NCBI GenBank assembly: GCA_028571685.1
Contig: CM053143.1
Coordinates: 157,102,329 to 157,166,328 of the forward strand
Origin: Heterohyrax brucei
Lineage: Eukaryota; Chordata; Mammalia; Hyracoidea; Procaviidae
DNA length: 64,000 nt
Reading direction: 5' to 3'
Shown: positions 23,940 through 35,265 of the stretch, piece after piece
How positions within the stretch are numbered: the first letter of the stretch is position 1
How the letters are laid out: every line of letters starts with the position of its first letter
Notes under the pieces: generated by a model
The model's database searches: none
Seen by the model: only the letters and a program-made list of their open reading frames with translations
Told to the model about the DNA's origin: nothing
Made by a program: the position numbers and the translations under genes

Positions 23940-24002
23940 AACCCATGTAGTCAACTTGAATGGATTGTTTAGAACATGTTAGTCCTCTTTTGTTCCCTGC
24001 TG

Positions 24003-24112
24003 ACACACTGGTTAAGAGCCTGACTACTAATCAAAATGTTGATGGTTGGAATCTACCAGCTGCTCACACTATGAGTGTGAGTGGGCTCAGTGACAACAGG
24101 TTTTAGTCTTTT
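24003..24112 (+). repeat. AfroSINE-like SINE, shortened
   Basis: Forward head ('cacactggttaagagcctga', 'caaaatgttgatggttggaa') joined to a short tail ('actatgagtgtgagtgggct'). The central body is missing. Confidence 0.6.
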
Positions 24113-24876
24113 AGTTTCATTGTTTTTCTGTGTATTTTCATCTTTAAATAAGAAAATTTAACTGTGAAGAATCATTCTGTGGGCCAGAGACCTGATACAC
24201 TGTAGCACATTCCCTGGCACCTTGTAGATACTCTGTCATACATCTCGAATGAGTAAACTAATGCTTTCTTCTTTCAACAAGCCCCAGGAATTAGGACAAA
24301 TTAGAACCTAATTATGAGTTAGAAATCTGCTGGAATGCTATTCACCTAAAACCTTTTAATTCCATACTTTCTTAAAGTCATTTGTATATTCTTTTAATTT
24401 AAAAAAAAAAAAAAAAGTCTCTGTTTGAAAAAACTAATCACAATTTTTGGTAGGTGTGTTTGATAATTTAGTTTCAGGTTATGATGGCATACTGGCTTGA
24501 CAAGATATTTCATTAGTCTTGAGGCTCTGCCAGACAGTTACTGATTATGATATAACCAGTGTGTAGGAAACATGACTTCTCAGATGAGCTTTTGACCTAA
24601 CAAGGCAATTTTGATGTACTAGTCAGAAAAATGTATCTGCGAACTTTGGTTCAAGCTATGAAAACAAAGTCATAGCAATGTGGACAATTTAAAAGGGAAA
24701 AGATAGGTTTGTTAAATTAGATGACTTTTAACAGAAAAGACAATCTAGAACTGCCTGGAAGGCATGTATTTCAGCTGGTATTTAATTAGTGAGTGAAATG
24801 AATATGCAAACTGAACACACTGCTTAATTGGCCTTTACAAGGAAGATCGATAATGCAGAAATGTTAATTGTTTCAG

Positions 24877-25076
24877 CTTTACAGCTGAGTCTGAAAAAGA
24901 GAAACAAGAGTGGATTGAAGCTGTGCAGCAATCGATAGCAGAAACTCTCTCTGATTATGAAGTAGCTGAGAAGATTTGGTTTAATGAGTCCAACAGGAGC
25001 TGTGCAGATTGTAAAGCCCCAGATCCTGACTGGGCATCCATCAATCTCTGTGTTGTCATCTGTAAGAAGTGTGCAG
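24877..25076 (+). CDS. ARAP2: ARAP2 exon: end of PH2 and ArfGAP zinc finger
   Basis: The exon is 200 bases and begins by completing a serine codon. It closes PH2 with the helix EKQEWIEAVQQSI, then a linker (SDYEVAEKIWFNES). Next comes the ArfGAP zinc finger: CADC at 25001-25012 and CKKC at 25061-25072, spaced exactly C-x2-C-x16-C-x2-C, with the invariant DWASINL segment between them. It ends after the first base of a glycine codon at donor GTAATT. The finger binds structural zinc and is needed for Arf6 GAP activity. All four cysteines are present. Confidence 0.97.
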
Positions 25077-26336
25077 GTAATTAACAATAAGTTATGCTCC
25101 TCACTGCTGGTAGTAGGTCGGCACTGAGTGCTCTTCATTGTCGTATATAATGAGTCTGAGCTAATGTTTGCAGAAAATAAAACTAGAGCATGCTTACTAC
25201 ATTTAAATCAAACTCAGAAATGTCTTACAGTTCTAAACTTCTCTTATGCATGACTTAGGTGTAAAAATGGATGTAATCGTATTTTGTGCCTGCTGACCTA
25301 TGTGTGGATTTTAAAAGGGCAGTGTTGAAGTTTATTTTACTTTTAGGTGAGTTTTAGCACGCACCCGGACGAAGTGTGCGTCTTTGCCTGAAGGTTTGTG
25401 TAATATTTATTGTAAGACGTATTTTTCACATCAGTGTTATTTTGAGCTCCAGTATGAGATCCAGAATACCTTATACTGAGGACTGTAGTGTAGAAGCTTT
25501 TCACTAGCCTACTGGTGTTTATGAAAATAACAGTATTAATGATTGGCTTAGTTATTTTGACCTTAATTCCTGACACCTGGCCACCTTACATTTCAGTGTA
25601 TTTGGGAACTTAGACAGTTGTCCAGGCGAATGAAGGGAAAAGGCCCCCAGCGTGAGTATTGGATCATGGAAGTCTTGGAGAAAGTCATCTGCCATCTAAG
25701 CTTAATTTTCAAGCCTACTGTGTCCCTTCTCTGCCAATAAAAAAGTTCACACAAAATGTGAAATACTGGTCCTGAAAATTAAAAAGATGAATAAGACAGG
25801 CTTTCTTCTACAAATAAATATCTAAGACTTACAATAGCATCTGTTCAGTGTAAGACCAAACAAGAATACAGAGGTCAGTGAGACAGTACGGTACAGGGAC
25901 ACCTCTAACTCAAGGAAAGCAAAGGCAGTGGGTAGTGAGGCACCACAATTTTTTCAGACCATTCATACTTTTCTTGAGTTCTGCTGCATTTCTTATTGTC
26001 ACAGTGTAGATTTCCTCACCAGCTAATTGGCAACACAACAATAAAAAGTACTTTGTTAATCATCTCTTTGTATTTACCAAATGAGCTGTCTTTTCCCAAT
26101 CCTTTTCTCCTTCCAGTTTAACCAGAAACAATATCTTTGTGCTGTCTAAGGCTGTTCTTTTTACTACGCTCCCTTCTCTCTTCTTTCCTGAGTAGCCTCA
26201 TCCCATCACTTATTATACGTATTCAAACCTCCTTTTTTGGTGGGGGGAGTTCAGTGTGTAAAGTTGCATCAGTCTGTTCTCATTAATGTATAACATGAAA
26301 CTTTCTGAAAACTTGCCACCCCTTTTGTGTGTCATT

Positions 26337-26515
26337 AAGGAGCCCCGGTGGCACAGAGGGTAAAGTGATCAACTGATACCTAGAAGGCTGGTGGTTTGGA
26401 CATGCCAGGGGCTCCTCAGGAGAGAGAGAGTCTGCTTCCATAAAGATTTATAGCCTTTGAGACCCCAGGTGTTCACTGAGTTGGGATGCACTGACAGCAG
26501 TGGGTTTGGTTTTGG
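26337..26515 (+). repeat. AfroSINE-like SINE, long subtype
   Basis: Forward copy: 'ggagccccggtggcacagag', 'gtctgcttccataaagattt', and the tail 'cagtgggtttggttttgg'. Confidence 0.85.
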
Positions 26516-26569
26516 CTTATATATCTGTCCTTTCCTTTAACATCCTAGTTTTAATTTAGTTTCCTGTAG

Positions 26570-26867
26570 CTGGCTTTCTTATTCTTTACTGCAGTAAAAA
26601 TGGTCTGCTACATTTACCAGTGCCTTTTACCCCTCAGTTTCTGTGTGGTCACTTCTAGTCCTGTCGATTTCTTTGCAGCATGACACTTTTGACCATTCCG
26701 TCTGTCCTCCACGTTCCTTAGTTCCATGGCATCTTTGATGCTGTTTTCTCTTAGTGTAATCTTACCTTGCTGATTAGACTTTTTCAGGTTTTTTTTTTTT
26801 CAGCTTACTCTTGAAATATGTGTGGTCTCTTGGGTTCCATCCACAGCTGTGTTTTCACTCCAGTGTT
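26570..26867 (+). repeat. L2 LINE remnant, interrupted by L1
   Basis: It resembles the 3' coding part of L2 ('gcatgacacttttgaccatt', 'ggcatctttgatgctgtttt', 'ggtctcttgggttccatcc'). A short continuation after the L1 at about 34120-34165 fits the same element. Confidence 0.4.
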
Positions 26868-26883
26868 CCTGAGTGATATTTCT
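26868..26883. repeat. L1 target-site duplication, 3' side copy
   Basis: CCTGAGTGATATTTCT is repeated perfectly at 34104-34119, on the far side of the L1. Confidence 0.9.
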
Positions 26884-26894
26884 TTTTTTTCTTT

Positions 26895-27893
26895 TTTTTA
26901 ATTTTTATTTAAAATGACTGAGTGAAAATGTACATTCACGTATAAATTTACATGCCCACCTGCATGCAGCTTCCACTGCTCTCCCTGTCCGGTGACTGCA
27001 CACTATTCCTCTCTGCTCCATACATGTCCCATCCTCCCAATAGCCTCCTCTCCCCTCCTCTCCGTCCACTCCCCTTCCTCCAGCCGGAGGTCAACAAGCT
27101 GATATCCTATAGATGTATAGAACCATAAAGTGCTTCCAATATATGGTCACTCTGCATTGCCAAGTCCAATCCATTCCTGTCCAAAGAGTGGACTTTTGTT
27201 ATAATTTATGGGAAAGGGCAGCATCAGGGCAGGGGGCCATGCTCTCAGAGGAACCCCGAAACCGCTGGACCATCAATTGAGGTCTTTTAGTGGAGATCTC
27301 ATGATGTACCCCTTTTTATTCTTGTGTTGCCAGTGAGACTCCTCTCTGTGAGCTCAATTGTGTCTACCACTGGTGGTGGCTGGGCACCATCCGGTTTTTC
27401 TGGTTCCAAGTCGATGTAGGCACCCACTCTTGTGGGTCTCTCTGTCTTCTCAGTTGTCTTTACTGCATGTCATTTTGGTCCTCCGTGAGCATCAGTTCCT
27501 GCTGAGTTGGGACCATTTGCTGTGTCCTCGGATGGCAGCTTGGCAGCTTTTAAGACCCCAGACGCCACTCACCAATGTGGGGTGCAGAGAGCTCTCTTAG
27601 CAAAATGTTAGTTGTGCCAATTGGCCTGGAATTCGCCTAAGAGCATGGTCCTCCACCCACTGCCCCAGCTACTCTATCCTTGCAGTATTGAGTTAAGATG
27701 GAAGGAGTACTCAAGTTATGCTGAAATCCACTTAATGTTGTTCTTATTTCTAATGTGTGCTATCACCGCTTTCTCCCAACTAGATTTCTAGTAACTATCT
27801 AAACTAAGCCCTCCTCCCTTCCCCTCCCTCCCTCCCCTCCCTTGCAGCTGTCAAAGAGTCTTTTCTTCTATACACAAGTCCGTTTTTGAGATC
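26895..27893 (-). other. L1 3' UTR
   Basis: The end of the L1. Its last about 200 bases recur at 45371-45561 (minus) and 59330-59524 (plus), and the inner block around 'gcttttaagaccccagacg' recurs at 58900, so all three elements belong to one L1 lineage. Confidence 0.85.
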
Positions 27894-30800
27894 TTATCGT
27901 AGAGGTCTCATACAGTATTTGTCCCTTTGTCGCTGACTACTTTCACTCAACATAATGTCTTCCAGTTGAAACCAGGTTAGGAGATGTTTCCTGGAATCAT
28001 CATTATTCTTTATCATTGCGTAGTGCTCCATTGAGTATATGTACCATAGTTCACCTATCCATTCTTCTATTGTGGGGCATCTGGGTTGATTCCACCTTTT
28101 TGCTATCGTGGACTGTGCTGCGATAAACAGTCTTGTGCATGTGTCTGTTGGTGTGAAAGGCCTTGATTCTGTAGGATATATTCCAAGTAGTCGAATTGCT
28201 GGGTCAAATGGTATATTGATACCCATTTTTTTAAGGAAGTGCCAGATTGCCTTCCAAAGAGGCTGGACCATTTTGCAACCCCACCAACAGTGTAGGAGGG
28301 TTCCACTTTCTCCACAGTCTCTCCAGCATTTGTTGTTTTGTGTTTTCTGGATCATGGCCAATCTTGTTGGGTGAGATGGTATCTCATTGTTGTCTTGATT
28401 TGAATTTCTTTAATATTAAACTAAAGATCATGAACATGTCTGCATGTGTTTTTTGGCGGCCTGGATCTCCTCTTTAGTGAAGTGTCTGTCCATCTCCTTT
28501 GCCCGTCGCTTAATTGGATGGTTTATCTTCTTCTTCTTGATATTTTGTAGTATCTTATAGATGATGGAGATCAGGCGTCGGTCTGACATAGAGTTGCCAG
28601 ATATTTTTTCCCATTCTGTGGGTGTTCTTTTAATTCTATTAATAAAGTCTTTGGATGAGCAAAAGTGTTTGATTCTTAATAGTTCCCATTTATCTATTTC
28701 CTCTTCTGTTGATTGAGGTTTCTTTGACAGATTTTGGAGTCTGTCCTCATTGTGTATTAAAACTTCCATTGTTGTTCCTACCTTTTCTTGGATGAGCTTT
28801 ATTGTTTTAGGTGTGATATTTAGGTCTTTTATCCAGTTGGAGTTGGGTTTTGTATAAGGTGTAAGATATGGATCTTGATTCAGTTTATTGCAGATGGATA
28901 ACCAATTTTGCCAGCACCATTTGTTGAAGATACTGTTTTTACCCCAGTTTAATGTCTTAGGGCCTTTGTCGAATATCAACTGATCATAGGCAGATGGTGT
29001 CATCTCTGGGGTCTCAGTTCTGTTCCATTGATCGATCTGTCTGTTCTTGTACCAGTACCAGGCTGTTTTGACCACTGTGGCAGTGTAGTATGTTCTAAGG
29101 TTGGGTAATGAGAGGCCTCCCAGTGTGTTCTTCTTTAGTAGTACCTTACTTATCTGGGGCTTCTTCCCTTTCCAAACAAAATTGGTGATTTGTTTCTCCA
29201 TCTCATTAAAAAATGATGCTGGCACTTGTATTGGGATTGCATTATATAAATAAATTGCTTTGGGTAAAATAGACATTTTCACAATGTTACGTCTTCCTAT
29301 CCATGAGCAGGGTAGGTTTTTCCATTTATCTAAGTCTCTCTCAGTTTCTTGTAGTAAGGGCTTGTAGTTCTCTTTGTAAAGGTCTGTTGTTTCTCTGGTT
29401 AGATTAATTCCTAGGTACTTTTTCTTCTTAGGGGCTATCGTAAATGGTATTGATTTGATAATTTCCTCCTTAACAGTCTCGTTGTTGGTATAAAGGAATC
29501 CTACTGATAGATTTATGTTTATCTTCTATCCTGAGATTTTGCTGAACTCTTCTATCAGTTTGAGTAGCTTACTTATAGATTCATTGGGGTTCTCTGCATA
29601 AACCATCATATTATCTGCGAACAGGGAGATTTTAACTTCCTCTTTGCCAATGCAGATGCCCTTTATTTTTTTGTCTTGTGTAATTGCTCTGGCTAGAACT
29701 TCTAGCACAATGTTGAAAAGAAGAGGTGACAGTGGGCATCCTTGTCTAGTTCCTGATCTCAAGGGAAAGTCTTTCAGTCTCTCTCCATTCAAGATGATGT
29801 GGGCAATTGGCTTTGTATAAATGGCCCATATTGTGTTGAGGAATTTGCCGTCTGTGCCCATTTTGCTAAGAGTTCTTAGCATGAATAGGTGCTGGACTTT
29901 ATCAAATGCCTTTTCTGCATCAATGGACAAAGTCACGTGATCCTTGTCTTTTGTGTTATTTATGTGGTGAATCACATTAATTGTTTTCCTGATTTTGAAC
30001 CAGCCTTGCATCCCTGGTATGAATCCCACTTGGTCATGATGGATTATTTTCTTGATATGTTGTTGTATTCTGTTGGCAAGAATTTTGTTGAAGATTTTTG
30101 CATCTAGGTTCATGAGTGATATCGGTCTGTAGTTCTCTGTCTTTGTTGGATCTTTCCCTGGCTTAGGTATCAGGGTTATGCTGGCTTCATAGAATGAGTT
30201 TGGAAGTACTCCATCCCTTTCTATACTGTGAAATAGTCTCAGTAGTATTGGGGATAACTCTTCTCTAAATGCTTGGTAGAATTCTGCCGTGAAGCCGTCT
30301 GGGCCTGGACTTTTTTTGGTTGTCAGTGTTTTGATGACCTTTTCAATCTCTTCCTTTGTGATGGGTTTATTAAGTTGTTTTGCTTCACGTTGTGATAATT
30401 TGGGTAGGTGGAATGAGTCAAGGAATTGGTCCATTTCTCCTAGGTTTTCAAATTTGTTAGAGTACAGTCTTTCATAGTATTCTGTTATGATATTTTGGAT
30501 TTCTGTTGCATCTGTGGTGACAACTCCCCTCTCATTTCTAATTTGGGTTATTTGTTTCCTTTCCTGCTTTTCTTTAGTAAGTTTTGCCAGTGGCTTATCA
30601 ATTTTGTTGATCTTTTCAAAAAACCAGCTTTTGGTCTCTTCAGTTTTTTCAATTGTTTTTCTATTCTCTAATTCATTTAGCTCTGCTCTAATCTTTATGA
30701 TCTCATTTCTTCTGGTGCCCGAAGGGTTCCTCTGTTGTTTTCTTTCTGCTTCTTCAAGCTGTAGAGTTAGTTCCTTGATTTGGTTTCTTTCTTCCTTCCA

Positions 30801-31719
30801 GATGTGTGCATTTATGGAGATAAACAGACCTCTGAGCACTGCTTTGGCTGTATCCCATAGGTTCTGGTAGGAAGTGTTTTCGTTCTCATTGGAATCCATG
30901 AATTTTTTTAATTCATCCTTGATTTTCTCTATAACCCATGTTTTTCTTGAGCAAGATGTTGTTCAGTTTCCAAGAGTGCCACTTTCTATCTCTGTTTTTT
31001 CTGCTATTGATTTCCACTTTTATGGCTTTATGATCTGAGAAGATGCTTTGCAGTAATTCAGTGGTATGGATTTTGTTAAGCATTGCATTATGGCCTATCA
31101 TGTGGTCCATTCTGGAGAATGTTCCATGTGCCCTGGAGAAGAAGGTGTAGTTGTCTGCTGATGGGTGGAAAGTTCTGTATATATCAATGAGGTTTAGTTG
31201 GTTAATTGTGTCAATGAGGTCTTCTGTATCTTTACTGAGCTTTTTTCTAGATGATGTGTCTAGTGATGAGAGTGGAATGTTAAAGTCTGCCACTATTATT
31301 GTGGAGTCATCTAACTCTGTTTTGAGCGTAGTCAGTATTTATTCGACATATTTAGGTGCTCTGACATTAGGTGCATAAATGTTTAATATAGTTAAGTCTT
31401 GCTTGTGTACTGAACCTTTCAGCAATAAATAGTGTCCACCTTTGTCCACGATGGTGGATTTGACTTTACAGTTGATTTTGTCTGAGATTAGAATTGCCAC
31501 CCCTGCTCTTGTTTGTGCATTGTTAGCTTGATATATATTTTTCCAGCCTTTAATTTTCAGTTTGTTCCTGTCTTTAAGTCTCAAGTGAGTTTCTTGTAGA
31601 CAGCATATGGATGGGTCGTGTCTTTTGATCCAAGATGACACTCGGTGTCTCTTTACTGGAGCATTCAGTCCATTCACATTCAATGTAATTATTGATAGGT
31701 ATGTGTTCACTGCTGCCAT
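27894..31719 (-). pseudogene. L1 ORF2 (endonuclease and reverse transcriptase), broken
   Basis: From the start (LSIITLNVNGLN, LQETHL) the order is: the APE-like endonuclease ending with SDHKAIKVEI, the reverse transcriptase ([32 protein letters not shown]), then the C-terminal CWRDCGESGTLLHCWWGC zinc-knuckle-like segment. Visible breaks are an in-frame TAA at about 31339 after RAPKYVE, a frameshift near 30930 before DELKKFMDS, a TAG at about 29526 after FSKISG, and stops near 28428 and 28400. The catalytic box is FADNM, with Asn in place of the second Asp of FADD. Longest open piece: 457 codons. Confidence 0.92.
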
Positions 31720-32095
31720 TGTGATATGTTTATTTTTATGTTGATGTTTTCTCTGTTGTTCCTATTAGTCTGTTCTGGGACACTCTTTTTTGTGAGTTGA
31801 TTTTTCACCTTTTTCAGAGCTGGTTTTATAGTTGTTGAGACTCATGTGTTAGATTTCTTGAAATGGTATGATACATCTTTGTTGTGCTTTACAGCTTCCC
31901 CTATGAACCTCCTTAATAAACTGTTTATAAACCCAATTTTAATTACTGCCAGTCTTGTCATCTTCCTCTCCATCTGGAAGGACTATAACAACTGTAGTAC
32001 ATCCCTCTTTTTATCATGATGACACCATAGTTTTCATGATGATCACTGGATTGCTTCTTTCCATATCAAAGCTGTGAATTACTTTGGGGCCTTCC

Positions 32096-33095
32096 CTAAA
32101 TGAGTATTGAGTAGTGTGTCGTTCTAATATATAAAGTTAGTGGTTTTGTTCTTCTGAGCCAAAGCCAAGAACTTTTTTTCAGTATTTCTTGTAGTTTGGG
32201 TTTGGTTTTTACAAAGTCTCTGAGTTTCTGTTTATCTGGGAATGTCTTAATTTGCTTTTCGTATTTGAAAGATAGTTTTGCAGGATATATAATTCTTGGT
32301 TGGGAGTTCTTCTCCTTCAAGACTTTGAATGTGTTGTGCCACTGTCTCCGTGCCAGCATGGTTTCTGCTGAGAAATCTGATGAGAGCCTACAGAGTTTCC
32401 CACTGAATGTTAGCTTTGCCTTGAGTCTTACTGCCTTTAATAGTTGCTGCTTCTGTTTCAGTTTGTTAAGCTTGATTATAATATGTCTTGGAGTCTTTCT
32501 GTTGAGATCTATATTGGGTGACATACGATATGCATCTGAGATGTCTATATTCTCTTCATTCATGATTTCTGGGATGTTTTCTTTCAGCAGCTCAGCAACA
32601 ATACTCTCTGTGTTCTCAGATGTCTCACCCTGTTCAGGGACTCCAATTAATCGAAGGTTGTTCCTTTAATAGAGTCCCACATGCTTCTTAATGTTTCTTC
32701 ATTTTTCTTGTTTCTTTTTTCTGATTTCTGCTCATAGACGCTGACCTCAGTAGCTCTGTCTTCCAAGTCAGAAATTCTTTTTTCCATTTGTTCAATTCTA
32801 TTTTCTTGGCTTTGCATGGAAGTTTCTATGTCTTTGATTTTCTTCTCGATCTGTTGGATTTCAGAGTACTGGTGTTCCATCAGATCGAACAACTTGCGTA
32901 ATTTTTCATTTTGTTCTGCTGCATTCTGTATAAGGTCTAGAAGGGTCTATATATAATCAATTTGTATTCACTTCCTGATGCTTTCATGAAACTTTCTTCA
33001 TCTGGAAAACTCCTTGGTTGCTTTGTTTGGGAGCCTTCTGAAGCCATGAGTGATTCCTTGTATGCCACAGCTGTCTGTTGCTTTTTGGGTCCCAT
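32096..33095 (-). pseudogene. L1 ORF1 (RNA-binding chaperone), broken
   Basis: ORF1p is the trimeric RNA-binding protein of L1. The start codon at 33095 opens MGPKKQQTAVAYKESL. A coiled-coil segment follows (IQQIEKKIKDIETSMQSQ and onward), then the RRM and C-terminal domain (RRQWHNTFKVLKEKNSQ, FPDKQKLRDFVKTKP). Two frame losses are visible: one near 32940-32950, and one near 32655, where the RRNN-type segment shifts to GTTFD-stop. Domain order and length (about 330 codons) are normal for the family. Confidence 0.88.
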
Positions 33096-34103
33096 GTGAG
33101 TATATAGAGGCTAGAAGATGTACTGTGAGGGTGGATTGCAAAGGTTTCTCTAGGCTGTCTTCAAATGTAAAGCAAAAGGTATCTGACCAGTTCACAAGTC
33201 AGTGAGGTTTTCAGGTGTAGAGGTCCGTCTTCTCATCTGACAAAGTAAGCACCACTGTATCCAACCCCAGATGATAACAGACTAGTTCAGAATACAGCAA
33301 TGCTACTGCCCTGCTGGTCTCTGCTGATAGGGTCTAGCCTAAGCCAATACTGCGTCAAGTGCTGGTTTTGTGATAGAAAAGCACTCTCCTGTGGGCAGGC
33401 TCTGGCTCCCAAGCTAAGAGTTAGGTCCAGCTGCAGCCACCGTACCCAAGATGGCGTCCTCCACACAGGCAGCAGACAGAGGGGCTAAAGGTGCCGAGAG
33501 GTAGTAATTCCTCTGCTTCTGTTGCAGGGCCCCCAACGTAGGCAGCACTGTGCAAAATCACTGCTTTTCTGTCAGAGAGGCGCTGTCCCGTTTGCAGGCG
33601 CTGTCTCCCAGGCTAAGAACGAGGTCCCGCTAAAATCTCGGTACCAACATGGCGTCCTGCACCCTGACCGCAGAGTTCCTCACAAACCTCGCTGAGGCAG
33701 CTACAAAACGAAAGGCTCAAAATGGCTAGATTAACAGAGTCCCGAGCCTGGCTCTCAGAGTATGGGAATTTTGCCTGCCTATCCCCTCAGCAGCGCGTCT
33801 GAGTCCAGCCGCCAGGCAAGACCCAGCTCCGCCCGCCAGCCGAGACCGAGGAAAAAAAAAGTCAAAACGGTGTGTTTACCTTCCATCCGTGAGAGCCAGG
33901 GCTAGCCAGGAGCGGGAGTCAGCGAAAGAGAGGAGGTTTTTCTTTTTGCTGAGTGGTATGAAGTCCCAATTAACAGCTCTGTGCCGTGTCCTGAGGCTGA
34001 TTAGGTGATCAGAAGGCTCCATTTGATTGTCAATTCCGGTCTTGGTTTCCAGAGGGATAGAAGGAGACGTGGGCTTAGTCTGCCATCTTGACTCCGGCCC
34101 CTC
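33096..34103 (-). promoter_or_regulatory. L1 5' UTR / internal promoter region
   Basis: GC-rich and CpG-bearing relative to its surroundings. At the extreme 5' end the minus strand carries CAAGATGGC (plus coordinates 34082-34090), the YY1-site word found at the same place in human L1. A module of about 100 bases is present twice, 198-200 bases apart (33375-33482 and 33575-33680), each with 'atggcgtcct'. Promoter activity is inferred from the family, not shown. Confidence 0.7.
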
Positions 34104-34119
34104 CCTGAGTGATATTTCT
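34104..34119. repeat. L1 target-site duplication, 5' side copy
   Basis: Perfect match to 26868-26883. Confidence 0.9.
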
Positions 34120-34238
34120 GATGACTTAGATTTAGCACTCATTTTTAAGCAGATGATTTCTTCTGTTTAATACCAAACACTTATGATTAACTATCTACTA
34201 GAATTTTGACTAGAATTTTGCAGTAATATGTCAGAAAT

Positions 34239-34392
34239 GGAGTCCTGGTTGCAAATTGGTTATGAGCTCCTTTGCTAACAAGAGGTCAGAAGTTCAAATC
34301 CACCAGCTGCTCCTTGGAAATCCTGTAGGGTAGCTCTTCTCTGCCCTGTGGGGTCATTGTAAGTCAGAATTGTTTTGATGGGGTATAGGTAC
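34239..34392 (+). repeat. AfroSINE-like SINE
   Basis: Forward copy: 'ggagtcctggttgcaaattg', 'caaatccaccagctgctcct', 'gtcattgtaagtcagaattg'. Confidence 0.8.
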
Positions 34393-34551
34393 CTCAAAAT
34401 ACGTAAAAAAAGGTCCAAAAGCTCTCCTTGCTGCCTAGCCTCGTCATCAAACTGTTCATTCTAGTGTATTCCTAATTATCTGTCGTGGTCAACAGTAGCA
34501 GCTTATATTATGGTTAAGTTCAGTGAAGATGATTTCACTTCCTAATGATCC

Positions 34552-34650
34552 CATGTGACAGAGTAGAACTACCTCGTAGAGTTTTCTAGCTGTAGTCTCT
34601 AGATGTTTCTCCTAAGGAACTTGTGTATAGGTTTGAATTAGTAACACTTT
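34552..34650 (-). repeat. AfroSINE-like SINE, partial
   Basis: Reverse fragment with 'gacagagtagaactacctcg' and 'ggtttgaattagtaacac'. It abuts an L1 3' UTR, which may have interrupted it. Confidence 0.5.
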
Positions 34651-35265
34651 TTATTTTAATTGTGTTTTAAGTGAAAGTTTGTAATATGAGTCAGTTTCTC
34701 ATACAAACACTTATACTTTGGTATGTGATCCTAATTGCTGTCCCCACCCTGTAACAACATGCTCCTCCCCTCCACCTGAACTTGTGATGTCCATTGAACC
34801 AGGCCTTGTTCCCTTATTTCATTTTGTCTCACCTCTGGACGCAAGCTGCCCAGTTCGTCTCCTGTAGCTACTTAAATCAAGAAGCACAGTCTTTGTCTGA
34901 AAAGTTGGCTCCTGGAGTGGTTGCAGTTCTGAGCTAACAGTCCAGGGATCATGTCTGTTAGGCACCTTGCAGTCTGTCAGACCACCATGACTGGTGTTTT
35001 TGCTTAAGTGCTAGTTGTGCACCCCGTATTTCTCACATTCCATCAGGGACTCTTGTTGAGTTCCTTGTAAGCGGAGTCATTGATGGTAGCCAGGCACCAT
35101 CTGATTCTTCCAGTCTCATGCTGATGTTGTGTATAGTTGATGCAGCCCATTCTGTCTCTTGGGCTCATCTTTTCCTGTTGTCTTTGATGTTCTTCATTTT
35201 TTTAGCTCCAAGTGGTTTTAGACCAGTTGATATTTCCCAGTTGATGGCTTTACACTAGCAGCCCT
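34651..35265 (-). mobile_element. Older L1, 3' UTR fragment
   Basis: Reverse-strand 3' UTR of a different L1 subfamily from 26884-34103: 'ttaagtgaaagtttgtaata', 'gcaccatctgattcttccag', 'ttgggctcatcttttcctgt'. No coding part is attached, so it is strongly 5'-truncated. Confidence 0.6.

Larger units (their letters stand above)
22776..24876 (+). other. ARAP2: ARAP2 intron, 2.1 kb
   Basis: Phase-2 intron with GTAAGC donor and TTTCAG acceptor. It contains two SINEs (23772-23939 and 24003-24112). The rest is AT-rich with a poly-A run near 24403-24416 and nothing else I can name. Confidence 0.8.
26884..34103 (-). mobile_element. L1 LINE, near full length, antisense in ARAP2 intron
   Basis: 7.2 kb element. 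On the minus strand it starts GAGGGGCCGG and AGTCAAGATGG, like the start of other mammalian L1s, and ends in a poly(A) tract at 26884. A 16-bp target duplication flanks it. In order it has a GC-rich 5' UTR of about 1 kb, ORF1 (33095-32096), ORF2 (31719 to about 27894) and a 3' UTR of about 1 kb. Both ORFs are broken by a handful of stops and frameshifts, so it cannot move itself. The perfect duplication and few breaks suggest it is among the younger repeats here. Confidence 0.93.

Noticed and set aside
27358-27600. 80-codon open frame on the plus strand
   Set aside because: It lies antisense inside the L1 3' UTR and matches no protein pattern.
30487-30870. 127-codon plus-strand frame
   Set aside because: Shadow of the minus-strand L1 reverse-transcriptase ORF; hydrophobic composition comes from the reverse of a Lys/Glu-rich region.
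32196-32669. 157-codon plus-strand frame
   Set aside because: Shadow of L1 ORF1 on the other strand.
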